DNA of 5,482 nucleotides from JAGVNX01 sp035290965. GTDB taxonomy: Archaea > Iainarchaeota > Iainarchaeia > Iainarchaeales > GCA-2688035. The stretch lies in the NCBI GenBank assembly GCA_035290965.1, contig DATDTD010000004.1, forward strand, positions 1-5,482, read 5' to 3'. Numbering within the stretch: position 1 is the stretch's first letter; every line of letters begins with the position of its first letter. Shown piece after piece: positions 1 to 5,288 of the stretch. Made by a program: the position numbers and the translations under genes. The notes beneath the pieces are model-generated. The model had not been told where the DNA came from and ran no database searches. It worked only from the letters and a program-made list of their open reading frames with translations.

Positions 1-105
1 GATATTTACAGCGGCGGAAAAAGCATTTCAGTAATGGTAGTAAGCAGAAAAGGAACGCGCGAGCTGCAGGAAAAGGAAGTAAAAAAAATTCTTGAAGCAA
101 GGTAA
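1..105 (+). CDS. psmB: Proteasome beta subunit, C-terminal end (partial)
   Basis: The reading frame is open from base 1 and gives the last 34 residues of a protein, starting DIYSGGKSISVMVVSRKG and ending in a Lys/Glu-rich helix (EVKKILEAR). A D-x-Y/F-SGG turn, then a beta strand, a K/R-x-G turn and a short charged C-terminal helix is the usual end of archaeal 20S proteasome beta subunits, the threonine-protease ring of the proteasome core. The catalytic Thr and most of the fold lie outside the window, so the call rests on this tail and on context: psmB is often found beside the aCPSF1 gene in archaea, and aCPSF1 is the next gene here. Any ATP-dependent or other NTN-hydrolase relative with the same tail cannot be excluded. 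Confidence 0.8.
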   Translation, partial: DIYSGGKSISVMVVSRKGTRELQEKEVKKILEAR

Positions 106-111
106 AAAAAA

Positions 112-125
112 CTTTTTTTAATTTT
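112..125 (+). terminator. U-tract terminator after psmB
   Basis: Seven T (113-119), then AA and TTTT (122-125), begin 7 bases after the psmB stop. There is no GC hairpin in front of it, which fits archaeal U-tract termination and the sites where FttA acts. A second T7 tract at 149-155 could be a backup terminator or part of the next promoter. Confidence 0.5.
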
Positions 126-145
126 CGTGATTCTGAAGTAAAAAA

Positions 146-162
146 TTATTTTTTTAATTTTA
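146..162 (+). promoter_or_regulatory. Possible box A for the fttA leader
   Basis: TTATTTTTTTAATTTTA is the only strongly A/T-rich element with a box A look upstream of fttA. Its centre near 154 predicts a start near 180, exactly where the folded leader begins. No TATA-like sequence lies 25-30 nt before the fttA ATG (the bases there are CGATTCAAGG), so fttA is probably not leaderless. The element is poorly defined because it merges with the U-tracts that end psmB, and transcription could also read through from psmB. Confidence 0.3.
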
Positions 163-178
163 CAATAAATGAAAAGCA

Positions 179-265
179 GACAACCCGGCCTTAAGCGGCG
201 GGGAAAAAATCCCTGTTTCTTAGGCTGATTGTTCCATGCAAAAAATGCCGCAACTAAAAGCGGCA
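179..265 (+). promoter_or_regulatory. Structured 5' leader upstream of fttA (candidate cis-acting RNA)
   Basis: Two hairpins can be drawn. The first runs from 179 to 233: GACAA/TTGTT (179-183 with 229-233), a 2x1 internal loop, then a 9-bp helix 186-195 with 219-227 that has one bulged T at 192 and one G-U pair, then a 5x5 internal loop, and GGGA/TCCC (201-204 with 210-213) closed by five A. The second is TGCCGC/GCGGCA (246-251 with 260-265) with an 8-nt A-rich loop. No T-run follows before the fttA ATG at 321, so the segment looks like part of the fttA 5' UTR and not a separately terminated RNA. It fits no riboswitch or guide-RNA class I recognise. A weak AGGA (308-311) is the only ribosome-binding candidate. 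Pairings were found by eye. Confidence 0.4.
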
Positions 266-320
266 GCGGAATTCTTCGAGATTCAACGATTCAAGGGAAA
301 AAAACACAGGACTTGTTCTA

Positions 321-2216
321 ATGGGAATACAGGAACAGATAAAAAAAATAGTTCAGGAAACTCTGCCTGAAAAATGCGGAGTGACAAAAATAGAAATGGA
401 AGGCCCTGAAGTAGCGATTTACACGAAAAATCCCGGAGCTTTTTTTGAAAACGAAAACTTCGTCGCAAAAATCGCCTTCGAGCTGAAAAAAAGAGCAAAC
501 ATACGGACAGACAAAACTCTTTTGTCGGATATGGAAGAGGCAAAAAACAAAATAATGCAGATTGTTCCTCAGGATGCCCAGATAAAAGACATTTCTTTTA
601 ACGCTGCTTTTTCGGAAGTGGTTATAGAATCAATCAAGCCCGGCTTAGTGATTGGAAAGGGCGGGGAAACAAGCAAAAAAATAATCCTTGAAACAGGCTG
701 GACTCCGAACATAATAAGGGCGCCGACACAGGAATCAGACATTCTCAAAGGGATAAGGCACCACCTGCACAAATACAGCGACGAGAGGAAAAAAATTTTG
801 AAGGCAACAGCGGAAAAAATTTATGCGGAAATACAGCAGAACCCTAACGACTGGGTAAGGCTCATTGCTTTAGGCGGATTCAGACAGGTCGGAAGAAGCT
901 GCATGCTCCTTGAAACTCCGCACACAAAAACAATGATGGACTGCGGAATAAACGTTGCAAACGATTCCCAGGGAGAGGCATACCCCTATCTTGAAAGCCT
1001 GCATTTTTCACTCGACCAGTTAAGCGCGCTTGTAGTAAGCCATGCGCACATGGACCACTCAGGATTTGTTCCCTATCTTTTCAAGTTAGGATACAAGGGG
1101 CCTGTTTACTGCACACCCCCGACAAGAGACCTGATGATATTGCTGCAGTTTGATTATCTCGATGTGCTTGCAAAGGAAAGAAAGGAAGCGCCTTACGGGG
1201 AAAAAGACATCAAGGAAATGGTAAAATACATAATTACAAGGGATTACAGGGAAGTAACAGATATTGCTCCCGACATGCGGCTTACGCTGCACAATGCAGC
1301 GCACATAATAGGAAGCGCTTCAGTCCATATGCATGTGGGAGAAGGCGCGCACAATCTTGTTTATTCAGGGGACATAAAAAACGGCTTCACAAGGCTGTTC
1401 AATAATGTTTACATAAAATACCCACGGCTTGAAACATTAATCATTGAAAGCACCTACGGCGGAAAAGACGATATTCAGCCGAACAGGCAGGAAGCCGAAG
1501 ACAAAGTACTGCGCATTGTAAAGGAAACAATCCAGAAAGACGGAAACACCTTGATTCCTGTTTTTGCAGTCGGAAGAGCGCAGGAAATAATGCTTGTTCT
1601 TGAAAACTTTTACAAAAAAGGATTATTGGACACAAAATGCTATATTGACGGCATGACAAGGGAAGCAAGCGCAATCCACACTGCCTATCCCGAATATCTG
1701 AGAGAGGCAGTGCAGAGGCGCGTGCTCCAGAACGACAGTCCTTTTAGTTCCGACATTTTTGTCACAACAAACGGAAAAAACCGCGCAGACATACTGCAGG
1801 AAAAAGGCGCAATAATAGTCGCTTCAAGCGGAATGATGACTGGCGGGCCGAGCTTAGAATATTTTTACAAAATGGCTGACAATCCCGCAAACACGCTCAT
1901 ATTTGTAGGATACCAGGGAGAAGGCAGCCTTGGAAGAAAAATCCAGAGCGGAGTAAAAACAATTCCCATAACAGAAAACGGAAAAACAAAGGCACTGAAC
2001 ATAAACATGCGCGTTGAAACAGTAGAAGGATTTTCAGGGCATTCCGACAGGAACCAGTTATCTGATTATGTAAGGGCATTAAAGCCGAAGCCGAAAAGAA
2101 TACTTGTAAACCACGGCGAAAAAAACACTGCTGCGGAATTCGCAAAATATGTTTCGAACAGATACAAAATAAACGCAACAGCATTGAGAAACCTTGATGC
2201 AGTAAGACTGAGATAA
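321..2216 (+). CDS. fttA: aCPSF1/FttA, archaeal transcription termination endonuclease-exonuclease
   Basis: This 631-residue protein is a full-length aCPSF1 (FttA), the archaeal relative of eukaryotic CPSF73. The family cleaves nascent RNA at U-rich sites and then acts as a 5'-3' exonuclease, ending transcription together with RNA polymerase and Spt4/5. Two N-terminal KH-type RNA-binding domains cover about 1-145, the second with a GKGG loop at 112-115. The metallo-beta-lactamase core follows: D207, the zinc motif HAHMDH (241-246), H328 in HNAAHIIGSA, and D351 in YSGD. The beta-CASP insert carries motif A E376 (IIESTYG), motif B H574 (FSGHSD) and motif C H598 (VNHGE). All expected catalytic residues are present, so the enzyme should be active. 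The C-terminal tail (RNLDAVRLR) is the conserved end, linked in the family to dimer formation. The ATG at 321 gives the usual N-terminus of the first KH domain; no box A sits at leaderless distance, and a leader of about 140 nt seems likely. Confidence 0.97.
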   Translation: MGIQEQIKKIVQETLPEKCGVTKIEMEGPEVAIYTKNPGAFFENENFVAKIAFELKKRANIRTDKTLLSDMEEAKNKIMQIVPQDAQIKDISFNAAFSEVVIESIKPGLVIGKGGETSKKIILETGWTPNIIRAPTQESDILKGIRHHLHKYSDERKKILKATAEKIYAEIQQNPNDWVRLIALGGFRQVGRSCMLLETPHTKTMMDCGINVANDSQGEAYPYLESLHFSLDQLSALVVSHAHMDHSGFVPYLFKLGYKGPVYCTPPTRDLMILLQFDYLDVLAKERKEAPYGEKDIKEMVKYIITRDYREVTDIAPDMRLTLHNAAHIIGSASVHMHVGEGAHNLVYSGDIKNGFTRLFNNVYIKYPRLETLIIESTYGGKDDIQPNRQEAEDKVLRIVKETIQKDGNTLIPVFAVGRAQEIMLVLENFYKKGLLDTKCYIDGMTREASAIHTAYPEYLREAVQRRVLQNDSPFSSDIFVTTNGKNRADILQEKGAIIVASSGMMTGGPSLEYFYKMADNPANTLIFVGYQGEGSLGRKIQSGVKTIPITENGKTKALNINMRVETVEGFSGHSDRNQLSDYVRALKPKPKRILVNHGEKNTAAEFAKYVSNRYKINATALRNLDAVRLR

Positions 2217-2228
2217 AAATACTAATTC

Positions 2229-2235
2229 TTTTTAA
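2229..2235 (+). promoter_or_regulatory. Box A for the methyltransferase gene, overlapping the fttA 3' U-tract
   Basis: TTTTTAA is centred 26 nt before the ATG at 2258, the spacing of a leaderless archaeal promoter; no Shine-Dalgarno precedes the ATG. The same T5 run starts 13 nt after the fttA stop, so it may also act as the terminator of fttA. The whole gap is only 41 bases. Confidence 0.45.
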
Positions 2236-2257
2236 CCCTGAACACAATAATATTTGC

Positions 2258-2929
2258 ATGGGTTTACGCAACAAGAAAAGAGAATCAAACAAACTTGGCC
2301 CTTTCCGCGGGCAGCCCCCCAGAAAAGTTTTCCAGATGCTGGACATTGGAAGCGGGCGCGGGGATTTTTTGGCCAGAAGGGCGGCTGCAAATCCGAGAAG
2401 GATTTATGCGGCAGTAGACCCAATATATGATGTAAGGAGAACAGAAGCGCGAGCAGCCCATGACGAACTTGCAAAAAGCAATGCTGCATTCGGCACAATA
2501 TTCAGGGTTTTGCTGGGCAAGCACCGCAATATCCGGATAATAGGAAAAGACTTTTCAGAATTTATTGGCGAAATGAAGAGAAAGGGCTGGAAAACAAGAA
2601 GCATAAACATAGACATGCCTTCTCCGCTGCATACAAGGCGGCAAATGGATTATGAAAAAATTTTTTCACAAGTGCAGGATATTCTCCTGCCGAACGGCAA
2701 AATTTTTGTGGCAAGCGAAGACAAAAAAACAATTGAACATATAAAAAATGCTGCGGAAAAATGCGGGCTGAAAGCAAGGGAAATGCCGCCGCTTACAGGA
2801 AAAGAAAGAAAGCGCCTGACAATGCAGATGCGATTCCAGGGAACTGATATTTACAGGCTTGAAATAACATTTGGATTAAAAAAAGCACTGCCAGAAAGAG
2901 AACAGAGAAAAAACTGGCCAAGGCGATGA
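2258..2929 (+). CDS. TrmB-like class I SAM-dependent methyltransferase (probable tRNA guanine-N7 methyltransferase family)
   Basis: The 223-residue protein has a Rossmann-type methyltransferase core. Motif I is LDIGSGRGDF (28-37), the glycine loop that binds S-adenosylmethionine, and AAVDP (51-55) supplies the acidic residue for the ribose. NIDMPSP at 117-123 followed by HTRRQ occupies the place of the TrmB signature PDPWPKKRHxKRR. GKIFVASED (147-155) matches the strand that carries the TD motif in TrmB. RLTMQMRFQGTDIYRLEI near the C-terminus resembles the TrmB T-x-FE...G..I..L ending. The length is typical of TrmB, which makes m7G in tRNA. The WPKK and TD residues are not kept, so the exact target is unsure; another RNA methyltransferase of this fold is possible. 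Both termini are rich in Lys/Arg, consistent with RNA binding. The ATG at 2258 is chosen because it sits 26 nt after box A; the next Met (M27) would leave no residues before motif I. Confidence 0.7.
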   Translation: MGLRNKKRESNKLGPFRGQPPRKVFQMLDIGSGRGDFLARRAAANPRRIYAAVDPIYDVRRTEARAAHDELAKSNAAFGTIFRVLLGKHRNIRIIGKDFSEFIGEMKRKGWKTRSINIDMPSPLHTRRQMDYEKIFSQVQDILLPNGKIFVASEDKKTIEHIKNAAEKCGLKAREMPPLTGKERKRLTMQMRFQGTDIYRLEITFGLKKALPEREQRKNWPRR

Positions 2930-2940
2930 AAAAACCACAA

Positions 2941-2953
2941 TCTTTTTCTTTTT
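2941..2953 (+). terminator. Double U-tract terminator after the methyltransferase gene
   Basis: TCTTTTTCTTTTT starts 12 nt after the stop codon: two T5 runs split by a C, without a hairpin. This is a typical archaeal U-rich transcript end and a plausible FttA site. Confidence 0.5.
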
Positions 2954-2998
2954 ACTAAATAGTCTTTTCCAAAATCATTCAACTACATAACGGGTTTT

Positions 2999-3064
2999 TT
3001 TGCCTTTTTTTTCAAAAAATTTTTTTTCAAAAAAAACCTAAATATACATAAGAAAAAAGGCAAA
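2999..3064. repeat. Inverted repeat, 12-bp arms
   Basis: TTTGCCTTTTTT (2999-3010) is the exact reverse complement of AAAAAAGGCAAA (3053-3064), with 42 bp between the arms. The spacer holds most of the tandem A/T repeat at 3005-3034 and one arm of a second inverted pair, CCTAAAT (3037-3043) with ATTTAGG (3064-3070). The whole could form a cruciform or an RNA hairpin, but its low complexity means part of the match may be chance. Confidence 0.5.
3005..3034. repeat. Two perfect tandem copies of a 15-bp A/T unit
   Basis: T8-C-A6 occurs at 3005-3019 and again, without a gap, at 3020-3034; two more A follow the second copy. Such alternating T-tract and A-tract DNA is usually stiff or curved. It may be an architectural or protein-binding site, a slippage-prone spot, or simply the U-rich end of a transcript. 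Confidence 0.6.
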
Positions 3065-3140
3065 TTTAGGCTTTTTTTAGCCCCAAAAGAGTTCCTTGTT
3101 CCCTTATAACTAAAAGGAGTTAAATTTAGCCTCTTTTTGA
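3062..3140 (+). repeat. Pair of near-identical boxes 60 nt apart upstream of the strong promoter
   Basis: AAATTTAGGCTTTTTTTAG (3062-3080) and AAATTTAGCCTCTTTTTGA (3122-3140) align with an exact 60-nt offset and differ at only a few positions. The second copy ends just before the BRE at 3142, the place where an archaeal activator or repressor would bind; the first lies about six helical turns further upstream. Between them, TTCCTT (3092-3097) can pair with AAGGAG (3114-3119), enclosing GTT/AAC (3098-3100 with 3108-3110). A short transcript ending at the T5 run 3134-3138 is another reading, with AAATATAC (near 3044) as a weak box A. Confidence 0.4.
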
Positions 3141-3141
3141 C

Positions 3142-3157
3142 GGAAAAGTATATAAAG
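3142..3157 (+). promoter_or_regulatory. Strong BRE/TATA promoter for a probable non-coding RNA
   Basis: GGAAAAGTATATAAAG joins a purine-rich BRE (3142-3148) to a near-consensus box A TATATAAA (3149-3156). It is the best promoter in the window. The centre at about 3153 predicts a start near G3180. Promoters this close to consensus commonly serve abundant stable RNAs in archaea. Confidence 0.75.
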
Positions 3158-3179
3158 GGGTTTAATCATAGTATTTCTC

Positions 3180-3341
3180 GAGATCAGATATGCCTATAAG
3201 TTTCGAAAACTGCTCCAAATCAACTTTGGAGAAGGCGTCTGAGCTAGGCAAGACTTTGAGCAAGGGGGGCACTTCACTTTCCGATAACGCACCTGCTTTT
3301 AGCAAGAATTTTCGGAAATGATGCCTCCTTCACCCCTTTTT
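3180..3341 (+). ncRNA. Candidate structured non-coding RNA of about 160 nt, family unknown
   Basis: After the strong promoter the sequence folds by hand into three consecutive domains. Domain 1 (3185-3241) is closed by CAG/CTG and ATGCCT/AGGCGT (3190-3195 with 3233-3238, one U-G pair, two bulged bases) and contains a perfect 7-bp hairpin CTCCAAA/TTTGGAG (3213-3219 with 3225-3231, loop TCAAC). Domain 2 (3243-3261) is small: GCT/AGC and CAA/TTG around GACT, with a 3-nt bulge. Domain 3 (3262-3330) starts with AAGGGGGGC/GCCTCCTT (8 bp, one bulged G, one G-U), continues with TCA/TGA and a perfect TTTCCGA/TCGGAAA (3278-3284 with 3312-3318), and ends in TGCT/AGCA with a T3 loop. CCCC plus T5 follows as a terminator. 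I see no SRP RNA, RNase P RNA, 5S rRNA, tRNA, C/D or H/ACA hallmarks. The alternative is a 43-codon ORF, ATG 3190 to TGA 3321 (MPISFENCSKSTLEKASELG...). It lacks a Shine-Dalgarno, its ATG lies 37 nt from box A instead of about 27, and it prefers AAG over AAA, unlike the neighbouring genes. Confidence 0.55.
3333..3341 (+). terminator. U-tract end of the candidate ncRNA
   Basis: CCCC (3333-3336) and TTTTT (3337-3341) come 2 nt after the last paired base of domain 3. A T5 run right after a stable stem is a good 3' end for a short RNA. The next promoter (3371) lies downstream, so the kinase gene does not depend on read-through. Confidence 0.5.
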
Positions 3342-3370
3342 CAGGCTCTCTTTGCAGCAAAGAAATAGGA

Positions 3371-3378
3371 ATATATTA
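3371..3378 (+). promoter_or_regulatory. Box A for the AK6/Fap7-like gene
   Basis: ATATATTA is centred about 27 nt before the ATG at 3402, with no Shine-Dalgarno before the ATG. This indicates a leaderless transcript that starts at or next to the start codon. Confidence 0.6.
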
Positions 3379-3401
3379 ACAAAACTCACTCTACTTTTAG
3401 T

Positions 3402-3899
3402 ATGCGCATTATAATAACTGGAACTCCCGGAACAGGAAAAACAGCAATAGCAGAGATACTCGGGAGAAAGATTAAGCACAAGGCACTAAATGAAAAGGAT
3501 TTCTGCGGAAAAAAACGCATAGGCAAGATTGACAAAAAAACAAAAGAGCTTGTTGTGCCGCTCGGAAAACTTGAAAAAGAATTAAACAGGGTTCTGAAAA
3601 AGGAAAAAAACATAATAATCGAGGGGCATCTGCTCTGCGAGTGCAGGCTCAGGCCTGCTGATTTTATTTTTGTAATAAGGCTTTCTCCCGACAGGCTTGA
3701 GTTCCGCCTGAGGGAAAGAAACTATCCGGAAGCAAAAATACAGGACAATGTTTTGTGCGAAGGGATAGATTACTGCAGAAAGCACGCGCAGAAAAATTAT
3801 GCAAATGGAAAAATCTTTGAAATTTCGAACAACGGAGAAATAAAAAAAACAATTTCAGAAGTCTCAAGAATAATAAAAACACCCCAAAATACCAATTAA
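3402..3899 (+). CDS. fap7: AK6/Fap7-family adenylate kinase-like NTPase
   Basis: The 165-residue protein begins almost at once with a P-loop, GTPGTGKT (7-14), followed by a helix, as in the AK6/Fap7 (hCINAP) family. This family has adenylate kinase and ATPase activity. In eukaryotes and archaea it helps mature the small ribosomal subunit by handling ribosomal protein uS11 (Rps14) during late rRNA processing. IIIEGHL (71-77) is the second nucleotide-site strand with the family's EGH/SH element. FIFVIRL (88-94) is the next strand, and RLRERNYPEAKIQDN (102-116) is the LID helix with conserved arginines, matching the family's R-x-Y-x-x-x-K-I-x-E-N pattern. VVP at 51-53 lies where I expect the family's VVD; this could be a real change in the NMP-side loop and rests on memory of the family. 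It is slightly shorter than most members (about 170-180) and ends in a polar tail. The ATG follows a box A at leaderless distance. A substrate cannot be read from sequence. Confidence 0.88.
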   Translation: MRIIITGTPGTGKTAIAEILGRKIKHKALNEKDFCGKKRIGKIDKKTKELVVPLGKLEKELNRVLKKEKNIIIEGHLLCECRLRPADFIFVIRLSPDRLEFRLRERNYPEAKIQDNVLCEGIDYCRKHAQKNYANGKIFEISNNGEIKKTISEVSRIIKTPQNTN

Positions 3900-3985
3900 A
3901 CATAACTGAAAATGTTCTTCGAAAGCAGGGAAAATTCAAAATCAGCTTCTTTTCGGCAATGGGCTGAAACAGAATCCTTAAAAAA

Positions 3986-4018
3986 TTTATGCAATTAATA
4001 AAGTAGCAGAAAGGGGTG
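3986..4018 (+). promoter_or_regulatory. Promoter and ribosome-binding region of the surface-protein gene
   Basis: Two A/T boxes are possible: TTTATG (3986-3991) and AATTAATAA (3993-4001). The second is centred 25 nt before ATG 4022 and would give a leaderless message. The first would give a leader of about 8 nt containing AGGGGTG (4012-4018), a one-mismatch match to the archaeal Shine-Dalgarno GGAGGTG, 3 nt before ATG 4022. Both support 4022 over the GTG at 4016, which itself lies inside AGGGGTG. The rest of the gap from 3900 holds no convincing gene. Confidence 0.4.
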
Positions 4019-4021
4019 CGA

Positions 4022-5248
4022 ATGCTTAAAAAAATAGTCCTTGCCTTTTGCCTGCTGGCGTTTTTTGCGCAGATTGCTTTTGCCGAAACTGTTTTTGAAA
4101 GAAGCTTTTCGGAAATGGGTTATGCGGAATTTGCAGTTGTAGAACCCGGAAGCAGCGCATGCACTTCCTTTGATTTTATTTTCCCGAGCGACAAAAACGT
4201 TTTTGCAAATGAAAATTACCCGATTTTTTCACTCAACGCGGATTTCCTTCCCGCGGCTTCAGAAGCAGCGACAATTGACGTGAATCTCAACAATGCCGCG
4301 CTTGAAAAAATCAAGGGCAATGAATTAACCTGTTCGGAAGGGCAGTGCTGGAGCAGGATAAACCTTCCGAAGAATCTTCTTGAAAACAGCAAAAACACGC
4401 TTGAAATATGCCTTAACAGCTCGAACACTACGCCTGAAATTGTGCTTAAAAATTCCTCAAAAATCGGGATTTACAAAACAGCTGATTTTTCAGAACAGGG
4501 ATTTTTTTCAACTGCATCGGAAAAAGAAACTCTTGTAATCGGGGACACTGCAAAAATAACAGTTGTCCTGAACAACGGAGGCTCTGCCCCTGCTTCTGTT
4601 GAACTTAAATACGCGCGTCCTATTGCAGAGGAAAAAAAGGCGTTTGCATTCATTGAAGGAAACGCATACGCGACAGGAATAGTAAAGCCGGGGGAAAATC
4701 TTAAGCTTGAATACACAATAAAGCCGCGCGTCCTGGGAAGCATTACTCTGCCGCCCGCGGCAGCCTATTTTACAAACGAGTTCGGAGAGCAGAAAGTCCT
4801 GTTCTCAGGCCTTGCAACAATCAATGTAAGGGCTCCCGACAAAAAAATCGACGGCTTTATAGAAAAGCAAAAGGAAATAAACAAGCTGGGAGAAACAGCG
4901 CAGATGACTCTGAACATTAAAAACAACGGCAGGGATTTTGTCTACAATCTCCTTGTTTCGCTTGACACTCCGGATTCTGTAAGCATTGCGGGCGAAAAAA
5001 CACAGACAATAAACATCATTGCTCCCGGAGAAACAATAAAAATTCCTTTGCAGGCAACAGCAAGCGCTGCGGGAAGCTTCGACATAGGCTGCAAAATAAC
5101 CTATGTTGATTTGAACATGACAGAAGCAAAATGCACAAATTCAAAGCTTGTTTTCGAGCCTGCAATGATAGGCCCGGAAATAATCGCGGCAATAATCCTT
5201 GTGATAATCGGAATCTGCGTTTACGTCTATCTGATGAAGAGCAAGTAA
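4022..5248 (+). CDS. Secreted beta-sandwich surface protein with C-terminal membrane anchor (COG1361/CARDB-like)
   Basis: The product is 408 residues from ATG 4022. A classic Sec signal peptide (MLKK, hydrophobic core, cleavage after AFA at about 21) is followed by an extracellular region, and a single membrane helix (about 384-404, GPEIIAAIILVIIGICVYVYL) ends in MKSK, so the bulk should face outward. Two Ig-like modules are suggested by their strand pattern and the N-N-G turns. The first, at about 165-270, has GDTAKITVVLNNGG then VKPGENLKLEYTI. The second, at about 285-380, has LGETAQMTLNIKNNG then IAPGETIKIPLQATA. This 'begin-strand, N-N-G, PGE' layout is seen in CARDB/NEW3-type and COG1361 S-layer-associated proteins. 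Cys pairs C104/C109 and C357/C371 could form disulfides. Sequons at N132, N135, N144 and N365 allow N-glycosylation. Residues 22-160 match no family I know. The role is likely envelope structure or adhesion; the exact function is unknown. Confidence 0.75.
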   Translation: MLKKIVLAFCLLAFFAQIAFAETVFERSFSEMGYAEFAVVEPGSSACTSFDFIFPSDKNVFANENYPIFSLNADFLPAASEAATIDVNLNNAALEKIKGNELTCSEGQCWSRINLPKNLLENSKNTLEICLNSSNTTPEIVLKNSSKIGIYKTADFSEQGFFSTASEKETLVIGDTAKITVVLNNGGSAPASVELKYARPIAEEKKAFAFIEGNAYATGIVKPGENLKLEYTIKPRVLGSITLPPAAAYFTNEFGEQKVLFSGLATINVRAPDKKIDGFIEKQKEINKLGETAQMTLNIKNNGRDFVYNLLVSLDTPDSVSIAGEKTQTINIIAPGETIKIPLQATASAAGSFDIGCKITYVDLNMTEAKCTNSKLVFEPAMIGPEIIAAIILVIIGICVYVYLMKSK

Positions 5249-5256
5249 GGCGCAGG

Positions 5257-5264
5257 ATTAAATT
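5257..5264 (+). promoter_or_regulatory. Box A for the partial gene at 5289
   Basis: ATTAAATT is centred about 28 nt before the ATG at 5289 and lies 8 nt after the preceding stop codon. There is no Shine-Dalgarno, so this looks like a leaderless promoter and supports the start chosen for the next gene. Confidence 0.5.
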
Positions 5265-5288
5265 CTGCTTTTGCGGTATTGTGTTATT

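Noticed and set aside
194..213. Short resemblance to archaeal 5S rRNA (AGCGGCGGGGAAA then CCC)
   Set aside because: The similarity ends after about 15 bases; the downstream 5S loops and helices are absent.
169..228. 19-codon ORF MKSRQPGLKRRGKNPCFLG in the fttA leader
   Set aside because: Very short and without a ribosome-binding site, and the segment folds as RNA; a leader peptide cannot be excluded, but nothing supports it.
1897..2346. 149-codon ORF on the - strand across the end of fttA and the start of the methyltransferase gene
   Set aside because: It lies antisense to two well-supported genes, its product is Leu/Phe/Cys-rich as expected from the complement of A-rich coding DNA, and it has no promoter or known motif.
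3180..3341. Assignment of the ncRNA candidate to H/ACA or C/D guide RNA
   Set aside because: No ACA or ANA box directly follows the domain 3 stem (CACCCC instead), and AUGAUG (3318-3323) and CUGA (3239-3242) are in the wrong order and spacing for a C/D RNA.
3912..3998. 28-codon ORF in the gap after the kinase gene
   Set aside because: No box A at the right distance, no Shine-Dalgarno, low-complexity polar product, and its end overlaps the promoter of the next gene.
4016..4021. GTG start two codons upstream for the surface protein
   Set aside because: This GTG is part of the likely Shine-Dalgarno AGGGGTG; starting at ATG 4022 gives a normal MLKK signal peptide and a usable ribosome-binding site.
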